DNA from: Arion vulgaris
Lineage: Eukaryota > Mollusca > Gastropoda > Stylommatophora > Arionidae
Assembly: GCA_020796225.1 (NCBI GenBank)
Contig: CM036760.1
Location: 169,501-233,500 of the forward strand
Direction: 5' to 3'
DNA length: 64,000 nucleotides
The translations under genes were made by a program, and so were the position numbers. The notes under the pieces were generated by a model, which saw only the letters and a list, made by a program, of their open reading frames with translations, ran no database searches and was not told where the DNA came from. Shown one piece after another: positions 1-12,425 of the stretch (position 1 is its first letter; the number at the start of each line of letters is the position of its first letter).

Positions 1-223
1 AATATGTGATCAACAAATGTTTCATATCTTCGTTATTTATCTGATGTCATTATCAGATGTTTTCCTTATCTTTAAATTCTTCTACTTCTTCTTCTTCCAG
101 GAGCGACGGTATAGTTCGGAAATGTAAATCAAAGAACACAGGTGTATGATAAAGATGAAAAGAAAATGTCAATACAGTTTGTCACACAGTTGATAGAACA
201 TGTGATATATGTTGACCTAAGTC
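1..223. other. Unassigned AT-rich sequence
   Basis: No open frame, repeat or transposon motif could be supported here. A short TTC-rich stretch lies near 80-100. It leads directly into the tandem array that begins near 224. Confidence 0.5.
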
Positions 224-404
224 AGGTCTTCTATGTTGACTGAAGTCAGGTGTCTTATATTGACTTGAGTCATATGTTGTAGGTTGTCTTCAGTCATGTC
301 TTGTATATTGTCTTCAGTCATGTCTTGTATGTTGTCTTCAGTCATGTCCTGTATATTGTCTTCAGTCATGTCTTGTATATTGTCTTCAGTCATGTCAGTA
401 ATAT
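224..404. repeat. 24-bp tandem array, left part
   Basis: About seven copies of a 24-bp unit built around TCAGTCATGTCTTGTAT. Copies become more uniform toward 300-390. The same unit resumes at 684-735 after a LINE 3' fragment, so the two parts are one array split by an insertion. Short open frames across it (repeating M-S-C-I-L-S-S-V) are artefacts of a unit length divisible by three. Confidence 0.85.
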
Positions 405-676
405 CAAATATTTTAAGGAAACGAAGGTGGAAATATTTAGGTCATGTTCTTAGATCAGACGAAAGAGACTAAATCGACAAGTCCTTATGTGTCACCAGTT
501 GGGAAAAGAAAACGTGGAAGACCAAAGACCACTCTTCGAAGAACAATCCAACAAGAAAGTAAACTATTGGGATGTAAAACCATACAAGATCTCCAACTGC
601 TAGGAAAGAACCGCATCACATGGAGATCTAAAACCTCTGCCCTATGTGCCTTTGGCACGAAAGGAACAAACTAACT
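405..676 (+). mobile_element. LINE 3' end fragment inside a tandem array
   Basis: Two short frames separated by a frameshift encode the C-terminal tail of a non-LTR retrotransposon. The first has the pattern R-R-W-K-Y-L-G-H-V-L-R, the second G-K-R-K-R-G-R-P-K-T-T followed by R-R-T-I-Q-Q-E. This W-x-G-H / GRPK tail follows the reverse transcriptase in LINEs often labelled endonuclease-reverse transcriptase. The fragment ends with an AACTAACTAACT-like tail, as expected for a microsatellite-like LINE 3' terminus. A related copy lies on the minus strand at about 57880-58140. It is a dead 5'-truncated copy. Confidence 0.75.
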
Positions 677-683
677 AACTATA

Positions 684-735
684 TCTTGTATGTTGTCTTT
701 TGTCATGTCTTGTATGTTGTCTTTTGTCATGTATG
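684..735. repeat. 24-bp tandem array, right remnant
   Basis: Two copies of the 24-bp unit (TTTTGTCATGTCTTGTATG form) resume after the LINE fragment. They differ from the left part by TTTT in place of TTCAG, which suggests divergence on the two sides of the insertion. Confidence 0.7.
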
Positions 736-821
736 TTAAGTCACTTGTGATATTAAATCGACTGTTGGCTAAAGCTAATCTCCGCTTTTTTTTTTGTATT
801 GATAATTCAAGAAGAAAGTAT

Positions 822-1153
822 GATTGAGATATGTAGAACTAATACAATCTTATATGTCTGAGATATGTAGAGCTAATACAATCTTATATGACTGAGATAT
901 GTAGTACTAATACAATCTTATATGTCTGAGATATGTAGAACTAATACAATCTTATATGACTGAGATATGTAGTACTAATACAATCTTATATGACTGAGAT
1001 ATGTAGAACTAATACAATCTTATATGTCTGAGATATGTAGAACTAATACAATCTTATATGACTGAGATATGTAGAACTAATACAATCTTATATGATTGAG
1101 ATATGTAGAACTAATACAATCGTATATCACTGAGATATGTAGAACTAATACAA
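822..1153. repeat. 34-bp tandem array, about 10 copies
   Basis: The unit contains GAGATATGTAGAACTAATAC and repeats every 34 bp (for example 826 to 860). Copies are nearly identical, differing mainly at GAACTA/GTACTA and in the ACTG/GTCTG/ATTG segment. No coding potential. The 1154-1330 gap before the next array shows nothing recognisable. Confidence 0.9.
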
Positions 1154-1338
1154 ATGACGTATACAAGTCGTCGATTTTCTAGGCACCACTTATACGTTCA
1201 GTAGTTTGACATTGCTTTATAAACGGTGAAGTCAATTTTTACCGTTCGTAAAAATCCACAAGAACAAATGAAAAATTTTCTTCAAATTGTCCGTGCGGTG
1301 TTTGAGTCAGGTACTCTTGTGTTGTGATCAGGCTCACT

Positions 1339-4300
1339 ACCGTTGAAGCTACAGACGCCCACGGAACAAATCACTACCGTTGAAGCTACAGACACCCACG
1401 GAACAAATCATTACCGTTGAAGCTACAGACACCCACGGAACAAATCACTACCGTTGAAGCTATAGACGCCCACGGAACAAATCACTACCGTTGAAGCTAC
1501 AGACACCCACTGAACAAATCACTACCGTTGAAGCTAAAGACGCCCACGGAACAAATCACTACCGTTGAAGCTACAGACGCCCACGGAACAAATCACTATC
1601 GTTGAAGCTACAGACGCCCACGGAACAAATCACTACCGTTGAAGCTACAGACGCCCACGGAACAAATCACTACCGTTGAAGCTACAGACGCCCACGGAAC
1701 AAATCACTACCGTTGAAGCTACAGACACCCACTGAACAAATCACTAACGTTGAAGCTAAAGACGCCCACGGAAAAATCACTACCGTTGAAGCTACAGACG
1801 CCCACGGAACAAATCACTATCGTTGAAGCTACAGGACGCACGGAACAAATCACTACCGTTGAAGCTAAAGACGCCCACGGAACAAATCACTACCGTTGAA
1901 GCTACAGACACCACGGGCAAATCACTACCGTTGAAGCTAAAGACGCCCACGGAACAAATCACTACCGCTGAAGCTACAGGCACCCACGGAACAAATCACT
2001 ACCGTTGAAGCTACAGACGCTCATGGAACAAATCACTACCGTTGAAGCTACAGACGCCCATGGAACAAATCACTACCGTTGAAGCTACAGACGCCAACGG
2101 AACAAATCACTACCGTTGAAGCTGCAGACGCCCACGGAACAAATCACTACCGTTGAAGCTACAGACGCCCACGGAACAAATCACTACCGTTTGAGCTACA
2201 GACGCCCACGGAACAAACCACTACCGTTGAAGCTACAGACGCCCACGGAACAAATCACTACCGTTGAAGCTACAGACGCCCACGGAATAAATCACTACCG
2301 TTGAAGCTACAGGCACCCACGGAGCAAATCACTACCGTTGAAGTACGGCGCCCACGGAATAAATCACTACCGTTGAAGCTACAGACACCCACGGAGCAAA
2401 TCATACCGTTGAAGCTAAAGACGCCCACGGAACAAATCACTACCGTTGAAGCTACAGGCACCCACGGAACAAATCACTACCGTTGAAGGTACAGACGCCC
2501 ACGGAGCAAATCACTACCGTTGAAGCTACAGACGCTCATGGAACAAATCACTACCGTTGAAGCTACAGACGCCCACGGAGCACATCACTACCGTTGAAAC
2601 TACAGACGCCCATGGAACAAATCACTACCGTTGAAGCTACAGACGCCCACGGAACAAATTACTACCGTTGAAGCTAAAGACGCCCACGGAACAAATCACT
2701 ACCGTTGAGCTACAGGCACCACGGAACAAATCACTACCGTTGAAGGTACAGACGCCCACGGAACAAATCACTACCGTTGAAGCTACAGACGCTCATGGAA
2801 CAAATCACTACCGTTGAAGCTACAGACGCCACGGAGCACATCACTACCGTTGAAACCAGACGCCCATGAGAACAATCACTACCGTTGAAGCTCAGACGCC
2901 CACGGAACAAATCACTACCTTGAGCTCAGACGCCCACGGAACAAATCACTACCGTTGAAGCTACAGACGCCCACGGAACAAATCACTACCGTGAAGCTAC
3001 AGACACCCACTGAACAACACTACCGTTGAGCTACAGACGCCCACGGAACAAATCACTATCGTTGAAGCTACAGACGCCCACGGAACAAATCACTACCGTT
3101 GAAGCTACAGGCACCCACGGAACAAATCACTACCGTTGAAGCTACAGACGCTCATGGAACAAATCACTACCGTTGAAGCTACAGACGCCCACGGAGCAAA
3201 TCACTACCGTTGAAACTACAGACGCCCATGGAACAAATCATACCGTTGAAGCTACAGACGCCCACGGAATAATCACTACCGTTGAAGCTACAGACGCCCA
3301 CGGAACAAACCACTACCGTTGAAGCTACAGACGCCCACGGAGCAAATCACTACCGTTGAAGCTACAGACGCCCACGGAATAAATCACTACCGTTGAAGCT
3401 ACAGACGCCCACGGAACAAATCACTACCGTTGAAGGTACAGACGACCACGGAACAAATCACTACCGTTGAAGCTACAGACGACCACGGAACAAATCACTA
3501 CCGTTGAAGCTACAGACGCCCACGGAGCAAATCACTAACGTTGAAGCTACAGACGCCACGGACAAATCAATACCGTTGAAGCTACAGACACCCACGGAAC
3601 AAATCACTACCGTTGAAGCTACAGACGCCCACGGAACAAATCACTACCGTTGAAGCTACAGACGCCCATGGAACAAACCACTACCGATGAAGCTACAGAC
3701 GCCCACGGAACAAATCACTACCGTTGAAGCTACAGACGGCCATGGAACAAATCACTACCGTTGAAGCTACAGACGCCCACGGAACAAATCACTACCGTTG
3801 AAGCTACAGACGCCCACGGAACAAATCACTACCGTTGAAGCTACAGACACCCACTGAACAAATCACTACCGTTGAAGCTACAGACGCCCATGGAACAAAC
3901 CACTACCGTTGAAGCTACAGACACCCACTGAACAAATCACTACCGTTGAAGCTACAGACACCCACGGAGCAAATCACTACCGTTGAAGCTAAAGACGCCC
4001 ACGGAACAAATCACTACCGTTGAAGCTACAGGCACCCACGGAGCAAATCACTACCGTTGAAGGTACAGACGCCCACGGAATAATTACTACCGTTGAAGCT
4101 ACAGACACCCACGGAGCAAATCACTACCGTTGAAGCTAAAGACGCTTACGAACAATCATAGTGAAGCTACGAGGCACCCACGGAGCAAATCACTACCGTT
4201 GAAGGTACAGACGCCCACGGAATAATCACTCCGTTGAAGCACGGACGCCCACGGAACAAATCACTACCGTTGAAGCTAAAGACGCCCACGGAACAAATCA

Positions 4301-6066
4301 CTACCGTTGAAGCTACAGGCACCCACGGAGCAAATCACTACCGTTGAAACTACAGACGCCCATGGAACAAATCACTACCGTTGAAGCTACAGACGCCACG
4401 GAACAAATCACTACCGTTGAAGCACAGACGCCCACGGAACAAATCACTACCGTTGAAGCTACAGACACCCACTGAACAAATCACTACCGTTGAAGCTACA
4501 GACGCCCACGGAATAAATCACTACCGTTGAAGCTACAGACACCCACGGAACAAATCACTATCGTTGAAGCTACAGGCACCCACGGAGCAAATCACTACCG
4601 TTGAAGCTACAGACGCCCACGGAACAAATCACTATCGTTGAAGCTACAGACGCCCACGGAGCAAATCACTACCGTTGAAGGTACAGACGCCCACGGAATA
4701 AATCACTACCGTTGAAGCTACAGACACCCACGGAGCAAATCACTACCGTTGAAGCTAAAGACGCCCACGGAACAAATCACTACCGTTGAAGCTACAGGCA
4801 CCCACGGAGCAAATCACTACCGTTGAAACTACAGACGCCCATGGAACAAATCACTACCGTTGAAGCTACAGACGCCCACGGAACAAATCACTACCGTTGA
4901 AGCTACAGACTCCCACGGAACAAACCACTACCGTTGAAGCTACAGACGCCCACGGGCAAATCACTCCGTTGAAGCTACAGACGCCCACGGAATAAATCAC
5001 TACCGTTGAAGCTACAGACGCCCACGGAATAAATCACTACCGTTGAAGCTACAGACGCCCACGGAATAAATCACTACCGTTGAAGCTACAGACGCCCACG
5101 GAATAAATCACTACCGTTGAAGCTACAGACGCCCACGGAACAAATCACAACCGTTGAACTACAGACGCCCACGGAACAAATCACTACCGTTGAAGCTAAA
5201 GACGCCCACGGAACAAATCACTACCGTTGAAGCTACAGACACCCACGGAGCAAATCACTACCGTTGAAGCTAAAGACGCCCACGGAACAAATCACTACCG
5301 TTGAAGCTACAGGCACCCACGGAGCAAATCACTACCGTTGAAGGTACAGACGCCCACGGAATAAATCACTACCGTTGAAGCTACAGACACCCACGGAGCA
5401 AATCACTACCGTTGAAGCTAAAGACGCCCACGGAACAAATCACTACCGTTGAAGCTACAGGCACCCACGGAGCAAATCACTACGTTGAAACTACAGACGC
5501 CCACTGAACAAATCACTACCGTTGAAGCTACAGACGCCCACGGAACAAACCACTACCGTTGAAGCTACAGACGCCCACGGAATAAATCACTACCGTTGAA
5601 GCTACAGACGCCCACGGAACAAATCACTACCGTTGAAGCTACAGACGACCACGGAACAAATCACTACCGTTGAAGCTACAGACGCCCACGGAGCAAATCA
5701 CTACCGTTGAAGCTACAGACGCCCACGGAGCAAATCACTACCGTTGAAGCTACAGACACCCACTGAACAAATCACTACCGTTGAAGCTACAGACGCCCAC
5801 GGAGCAAATCACTACCGTTGAAGCTACAGACGCTCACGGAACAAATCACTACCGTTGAAGCTACAGACGCCCATGGAACAAATCACTACCGTTGAACTAC
5901 AGACGCCACGGAACAAATCACTACGGTTTAGCTACAGACGCCCACGGAACAAATCACTACCGTTGACTACATACGACCCGGAACAAATCACTACCGTTGA
6001 AGCTACAGACACCCACGGAACAAATCACTACCGTTGAAGCTACAGACGACCACGGAACAAATCATA
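1339..6066. repeat. 37-bp satellite array, about 128 copies
   Basis: A 4.7-kb satellite with a 37-bp period (for example 1339 to 1376). The unit contains ACCGTTGAAGCTACAGACGC followed by a CCACGGAACAAATCACT segment. Variants recur in blocks: ACACCCACTGAAC, GGAGCAAATC, GGAATAAATC, GCTAAAGACG, GGCACCCACGG. This suggests higher-order duplication of multi-unit segments. Many single-base deletions are scattered through 2400-4300, either from decay or consensus error. Short frames on both strands are artefacts. Confidence 0.95.
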
Positions 6067-6290
6067 AGATAATACAGATGCTTAGTCTAACACAATTTTT
6101 TTTGAGGTGCGTGAAAGCAATTATGCTTTTGTCGACTTTTATGACTGATGTTTGTTGTCAATATATATTCTGAGCTTCTTCTTCTTCGGACGCTCCATTT
6201 CGACCACTTGTTAAACCACTCTTGGTTATTTGTATGTGATCTGAACCTAAGAGCGATTGTACGTTGTGGAAGTTAGTGCGTCTACAAGTA
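6067..6290 (-). mobile_element. Inter-array spacer with a small LINE E-like piece
   Basis: Around 6140-6180 the text resembles 32236-32275, which lies in the reverse transcriptase of LINE E on the minus strand (the segment ending in G-S-K-Q-Q). The neighbouring part of that reverse transcriptase appears on the far side of the next satellite at about 8570. This suggests one old LINE copy was split by the 75-bp array. The rest of the spacer is unassigned. Confidence 0.4.
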
Positions 6291-8516
6291 GTCAACACAT
6301 CCGATTTTGCGATGCTTTCGATTTACTAGGTAGCTTCCTAGGCACCTATCAGTCGTCTCTTACAAGCTATGTCTGTAGGTCGCAGTGTTACTATTTACTG
6401 GTAGCTTTCTAGCACCTACTTCAGTCGTCTCTTACAACATGCCTTGTAGGTCAGTGTTATATTTACTAGGGTGAGCTTCACTGGCACCTAGCTTCAGTCG
6501 TCTCTTACAACATGTCTTGTAGGTCGCAGTGTTACTATTTACTAGGGTAGCTTCCTAGGCACCTACTTCAGTAGATCTCTTACAACATGCCTTGTAGGTC
6601 GCAGTGTTACTATTTACTATGGTAGCTTCCTAGGCACCTATTCAGTCGTCTCTTACAACATTCCTTGTAGGTCGCAGTGTTACTATTTACTATGGTAGCT
6701 TCCCTAGGCACCTACTTCAGTCGTCTCTTACACATGCCTTGTAGGTCAAGTGTTACTATTTACTAGGTAGTTCACTAGGCACCTACTTGCAGTCGTCTCT
6801 TACAACATTCCTTGTAGGTCGCAGTGTTACTATTTACCATGGTAGTTCCTAGGCACCTACTTCAGTCGTCTCTTACAACATGTCTTGTAGGTCGCAGTGT
6901 TACTATTTACTAGGTAGCTTCCTAGGCACCTACTTCAGTCGTCTCATACAACATGCCTTGTAGGTCCAGTGTTACTATTTACTATGAGTAGCTTCCTAGG
7001 CACCTACTTCAGTCGTCTCATACAACATGCCTTGTAGGTCGCAGTGTCACTATTTACTGGTAGAATCCACTAGGCACCTACTTCAGTCGTCTCTTACAAC
7101 ATTCCTTGTAGGTCGCAGTGTTACTATTTACTATGGTAACCTAGGCACCTACTCCAGTCGTCTCTTACAACATGTCTTGTAGGTCGCAGTGTTACTATTT
7201 ACTAGGGTAGCTTCCCTAGGCACCTACTTCAGTCGTCTCTTACAACATGTCTTGTAGGTCGCAGTGTTACTATTTACTAGGGTAGCTTCCCTAGGCACAT
7301 ACTTCAGTCGTCTCTTACAACATGTCTTGTAGGTCGTAGTGTTACTATTTACTAGGGTAGCTTCCTAGGCACCTACTTCAGTCGTCTCTACACATGCCTT
7401 GTAGGTGGCAGTGTTACTATTTACTAGGGTAGCTTCCCTAGGCACCTACTCAGTCGTCTCTTACAACATGCCTGAGGTGGCAGTGTTACTATTTACTAGG
7501 GTAGCTTCCTAGGCACCTACTTAGTCGTCTCTTACAACATGCCTTGTAGGTCACAGTGTTACTATTTACTAGGGTAGCCCTTTGGCCACCTACTTCAGTC
7601 GTCTCTTACAACATGTCTTGTAGGTCGCAGTGTTACTATTTACTAAGGTAGCTTCCCTAGGCACCTACTTCAGTCGTCTCTTACAACATGCCTTGTAGGT
7701 CACATGTTACTATTTACTGGGTAAGTTCCTAGGCACCTACTCCAGTCGTCTCTTACAACATGTCTTGTAGGTCGCAGTGTTACTATTTACTAGGGTAGCT
7801 TCACTAGGCACCTACTTCAGTCGTCTCTTAACATGCCTTGTAGGTCGCAGTGTTACTATTTACTAGGTAGCTTCCTAGACACCTACTTCAGTCGTCTCTT
7901 ACAACATGTCTTGTAGGTCGCAGTGTTACTATTTACTAGGGGCTCTCCTAGACACCTACTTCAGTCGTCTCTTAACATGTCTTGTAGGTCCAGTGTTACT
8001 ATTTACTAGGTAGCTTCACTGAGCACCTCTTCAGTCGTCTCTTACAACATGTCTTGTAGGTCGCAGTGTTACTATTTACTAGGGTAGCTTCCCTAGGCAC
8101 CTACTTCAGTCGTCTCTTACAACATGTCTTGTAGGTCGCAGTGTTACTATTACTAGGTAGCTTCCTAGGCACCTCTTCAGTCGTCTCTTACAACATGTCT
8201 TGTAGGTCATGAGTGTTACTATTTACTATGGTAGCTTCCTAGGCACCTACTTCAGTTGTCTCTACAGCATGTCTTGTAGGTCGCAGTGTTACTATTTACT
8301 AGGGTAGCTTCACTGGCACCTATTCAGTCGTCTCTTACAACATGTCTTGTAGGTCGCAGTGTTACTATTTACTAGGATAGCTTCCCTAGGCACCTACTTC
8401 AGTCGTCTCTTACAACATGTCTTGTAGGTCGCAGTGTTACTATTTACTAGGGTAGCTTCCCTAGGCACCTGCTTCAGTCGTCTCTTACAACATGCCTTGT
8501 AGGTCGCAGTGTTACT
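6291..8516. repeat. 75-bp satellite array, about 29 copies
   Basis: The period is 75 bp (for example TAGGTCGCAG at 8057 and 8132). The unit contains CTTACAACATGTCTTGTAGG, then GTGTTACTATTTACTAGG, GTAGCTTCCCTAGG and CACCTACTTCAGTCGTC. The CTAGGGTAGCTTCCCTAG segment is an interrupted palindrome in each unit. Small indels are common. No coding potential. Confidence 0.95.
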
Positions 8517-8700
8517 ATTCTTTGCTCCATTGAGAGCCCTGGCAATACAGTGATCTTCTGGAGCAACTCTTAGATCTTTGCTGTCAATATTTAAATTCTC
8601 AAACATTTTGAAAAACTCGTGATGATTTACTTTATCGAACGCCGTAATTGTAGTCTTAAGAAAATCAAGTATAAATCTGTTCTGACTTCTATTATTCCGT
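8517..8700 (-). mobile_element. LINE E-family reverse transcriptase fragment
   Basis: The minus strand encodes a reverse transcriptase segment with the pattern T-A-F-D-K-V-N-H-H-E-F-F-K-M, then E-N-L-N-I-D-S-K-D-L-R. The same segment appears in LINE E at 32270-32400 (T-K-A-F-N-N-V-H-H-Q-E-L, then N-I-D-S-K-D-L-R). AFD-type motif A residues identify it as the palm domain of a non-LTR retrotransposon. The copy is truncated on both sides. Confidence 0.6.
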
Positions 8701-8769
8701 TAGTCATCTAATCTCTTATCATTATACAGTATGTCCCTTGAGGAAGGTAGCTCTCATCACAGTGTGAAT

Positions 8770-9000
8770 GAAAAACTCTCTGCCTCTAGTAAGTTCTCCC
8801 ACCTCCTCCAGAATCATATTCAAGGTTTCTTTGATGTCCTGCTGCCACCTTCGTCTTGGTCTTACCCTGCCTCTTACTCCAGGAATCAAGTCTCATTTGC
8901 CTTTCTATCCAATCCACTGTGGCATTTAAAGTGGCAAAGATATTTCATCTTCCGGAACATGATGTTATTTATGAGACAATGCTCTCCTCCGGACTAAGTT
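8770..9000 (-). mobile_element. LINE 3' coding-tail fragment
   Basis: The reverse complement reads as a degraded form of the R-P-R-R-R-W-Q-Q-D-I-K-E-T-L-N tail that ends the LINE D family (compare 27301-27400, plus strand), followed by E-E-V-G-E-L. Plus-strand frames across this stretch are shadows. It is a short truncated copy with frameshifts. Confidence 0.5.
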
Positions 9001-9129
9001 TTTATGTCACAGAAAATCAAGATATAACAAGAAAGATAACTAGTAATACGTTGATGACACCTCATCTTTTATTCAGTTACTTCCTTAGCACATCACTATT
9101 TTTACTTTACATTTCAGAATATAATTGCA

Positions 9130-9540
9130 TAGGTTATCATAGGAGTATATCATTTGGTTGTTATAGGAGTGTATCATTTGGTTATTATAGGATTGTATCA
9201 TTTGTTTATCATAGGAGTGTATCATTTGGTTATTATAGGATTGTATCATTTGGTTATCTTAGGATTGTATCATTTGGTTATCATAGAAGTATATCATTTG
9301 GTTGTTATAGGAGTGTATCATTTGTTTATCATAGGAGTGTATCATTTGGTTATCTTAGGATTGTATCATTTGGTTATCTTAGGAGTATATCATTTGTTAT
9401 CAGAGAGTGTATCATTTGTTATCTTAGAGTATATCATTTGGTTATCTTAAGTATATCATTTGGTTATCAGAGAGTATATCATTTGTTATCTTAGAGTATA
9501 TCATTTGGTTATCTTGGGTGTATCATTGTAGTTATCATAG
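9130..9540. repeat. 24-bp tandem array, about 17 copies
   Basis: The unit is close to TAGGAGTGTATCATTTGGTT plus ATCA, repeating every 24 bp. Copies after 9390 lose bases and drift to about 20-22 bp. Two plus-strand frames run through it only because 24 is a multiple of three. Confidence 0.9.
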
Positions 9541-9636
9541 AATCAAGTGTACTCATATGAGAGAGACGTTGACTGGTTAATATTCTACTTTAGATTCTGT
9601 ATCCTCTAAGATACTGCGTTCCTAGCTGATCAATTA

Positions 9637-11857
9637 AACATCCGAGATATGTTCCTACTACTTCAACATCTGAGATATGTTCCTACTACTTCAACATCTG
9701 AGATGTGTTCCTACTACTTCAACATCTGAGATGTGTACTTCTACTTCAACATATGAGATGTGTTCCTACTACTTCAACATCTGAGATGTGTACCTACTAC
9801 TTCAACATCTGAGATGTGTTTACCTACTACTTCAACATCTGAGATATGTTCCTACTACTTCAACATCTGAGATGTGTTCCTACTACTTCAACATCTGAGA
9901 TATGTTCCTACTTCTTCAACATCTGAGATGTGTTCTACTACTTCAACATCGAGATGTGTTCTACTACTTCAACATCTGAGATGTGTTTACCTACTACTTC
10001 AACATCTGAGATGTGCTTTACTACTTAACATCTGAGATGCGTTTCTACTACTTCAATATCTGAGATGTCTTTCTACTACTTCAATATATGAGATGTGTTT
10101 ACCTACTACTTCAAAATCTAGATGTGTTTACTCTACTACTCAACATCTAAGATGTGTTTACCTACTACTTCAAAATCTAAGATGTGTTTACCTACTACTT
10201 CAACATCTAAGATGTGTTTACCTACTACTTCAACATCTAAGATGTGTTTACCTACTACTTCAACATCTGAGATGTGTTTACCTACTACTTAACATATGAG
10301 ATGTGTTACCTACTACTTCAACATATGAGATGTGTTTACTCTACTTCAACATCTAAGATGTGTTTACCTACTACTTCAACATCTGAGATGTGTTTACCTA
10401 CTACTTCAACATCTGAGATGTGTTTACCTACTACTTCAACATATGAGATGTGTTTACCTACTACTTCAACATCTAAGATGTGTTTACCTACTACTTCAAC
10501 ATCTAAGATGTGTTTACCTGCTACTTCAACACTCTGAGACGTGTTTACCCTACTAATTCAACATCTGAGATATGTTCTACTTAACATCTGAGATATGTTC
10601 CTACTACTACAACATCTGAGATGTGTTTGCCTACTACTTCAACATCTGAGATGTGTTCCTACTACTTCAACATCTGAGATGTGTTTACCTACTACTTCAA
10701 CATCTAAGATGTGTTTACCTACTACTTCAACATCTAAGATGTGTTTACCTACTACTTCAAAATCTAAGATGTGTTTACCTACTACTTCAACATCTAGATG
10801 TGTTTACCTATTACTTCAACATCTAAGATGTGTTTACTCATACTTAAACATCTGAGATGTGTTTACCTACTAATTCAACATCTAGATGTGTTACCTACTA
10901 CTTCAACATCTGAGATGTGTACCTACTACTTGAACATCTGCGATGTGTTCCTACTACTTTAACATCTGGGATGTGTTCCTACTACTTCAACTTCTGAGAT
11001 GTGTTCCTACTACTTCAACATCTGCGATGTGTTCCTACTACTTCAACATCTGAGATGTGTTCCTACTACTTCAACATCTGAGATGTGTTCCTACTACTTC
11101 TACATCTGAGATATGTTCCTACTACTTCACATCTGAAATGTGCTACCTACTACTTCAACATCTGAGATATTTTCTTCTATTACTTCAACATCTGAGATGT
11201 GTTCCTACTACTTCAACATCTGAGATTTGTTTACCTACTACTTCAACATCTGCGATGTGTTCCCTACTACTTCTACATCTGAGATTTGTTTATACTACTT
11301 CAACATCTGAGATGTGTTCCTACTACTTCAACATCTGAGATATGTTCCTACTACTTCACATCTGGATGTGTTCCCTACTACTTCAACATCTGCGATGTGT
11401 TACTACTTCAACATCTGAGATGTGTTTACTCTACTTTTACATCTGAGATGTGTTTACCTACTACTTCAACATCTGGATATGTTCCTACTACTTCAACATC
11501 TGATATGTTTCCTACTACTTCAACATCTGAGATATGTTCCTACTACTTCAACATCTGAGATATGTTCCTACTACTTCAACATCTGAGATGTGTTCCTACT
11601 ACTTCAACATCTGGGATATGTTCCTACTACTTCAACATCTGATATGTTCCTACTACTTCAACATCTGAGATATGTTCTACTACTTCAACATCTGGATTGT
11701 TCCTACTACTTCAACATCTGGGATATGTTCCTACTACTTCAACATCTGGGATATGTTCCTACTACTTCAACATCTAGGATATGTTCCTACTACTTCAACA
11801 TCTGAGATATGTCCTACTACTTCAACATCTGAGAGATGTCCACTTCTTAAAATGTCA
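9637..11857. repeat. 28-30-bp tandem array, about 76 copies
   Basis: The unit is CTACTACTTCAACATCTGAG followed by ATGTGTTC (28 bp) or ATGTGTTTAC (30 bp). The 30-bp form dominates 10080-10880; the 28-bp form and a GATATGTTCC variant dominate both flanks. The longer-unit block therefore seems to have expanded inside the shorter-unit array. Frames with repeating C-V-Y-L-L-L-Q-H are artefacts. Confidence 0.95.
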
Positions 11858-11884
11858 CTTTGAGATATATTCCACTTGTTAATA

Positions 11885-12425
11885 TTCTGAACCTTTCCAA
11901 ATGTATTCTCATCTTGTTTATATTCTTTTATACCTTTCAAATGTATTTCTCATCTTGTTTATATTGTTATACCTTTCCAAATGTATTTCTATCTTGTTTA
12001 TATTATGTTATACTTTCAAATGTATTTCTATCTTGTTTTTTTCTGTTATACCTTTCCAACTGTATTTCTCATCTTGTTTATATTCTGTTATACCTTTTCA
12101 AATGTACTTCTCATCTTGTTTATATTATGTTATACCTTCCTACTGTATTCTCATCTTGTTTATATTCTGTTATACCTTTCCAACTGTATTTCTCATCTTG
12201 TTTATATTCTGTTATACCTTTTCAACTGTATTTCTCATCTTGTTTATATTCTGTTATACCTTTCCAACTGTACTTCTCATCTTGTTTATATTCTGTTATA
12301 CCTTTCCTACTGTATTTCTCATCTTGTTTATATTCTATTATCCCTTTTCCTACTGTATTTCTCATCTTGTTTATATTCTGTTGTACCTTTCCTACTGTAT
12401 TTCTCATCTTGTTTATATTGTACTA
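11885..12425. repeat. About 42-bp tandem array, about 13 copies
   Basis: The unit contains CTCATCTTGTTTATATTCTG followed by TTATACCTTTCCAACTGTATTT. Edge copies on the left are shorter and more diverged than central ones. All three plus-strand frames are open for hundreds of bases because of composition, so they are not genes. Confidence 0.9.

Noticed and set aside
1339..8516. CRISPR-like array of short repeats
   Set aside because: Units are contiguous without unique spacers, and the context is animal nuclear DNA.
822..11857. Shared GAGATATGT string in the 34-bp and 28-30-bp arrays as evidence of common origin
   Set aside because: The match is only about nine bases and the rest of the units are unrelated.
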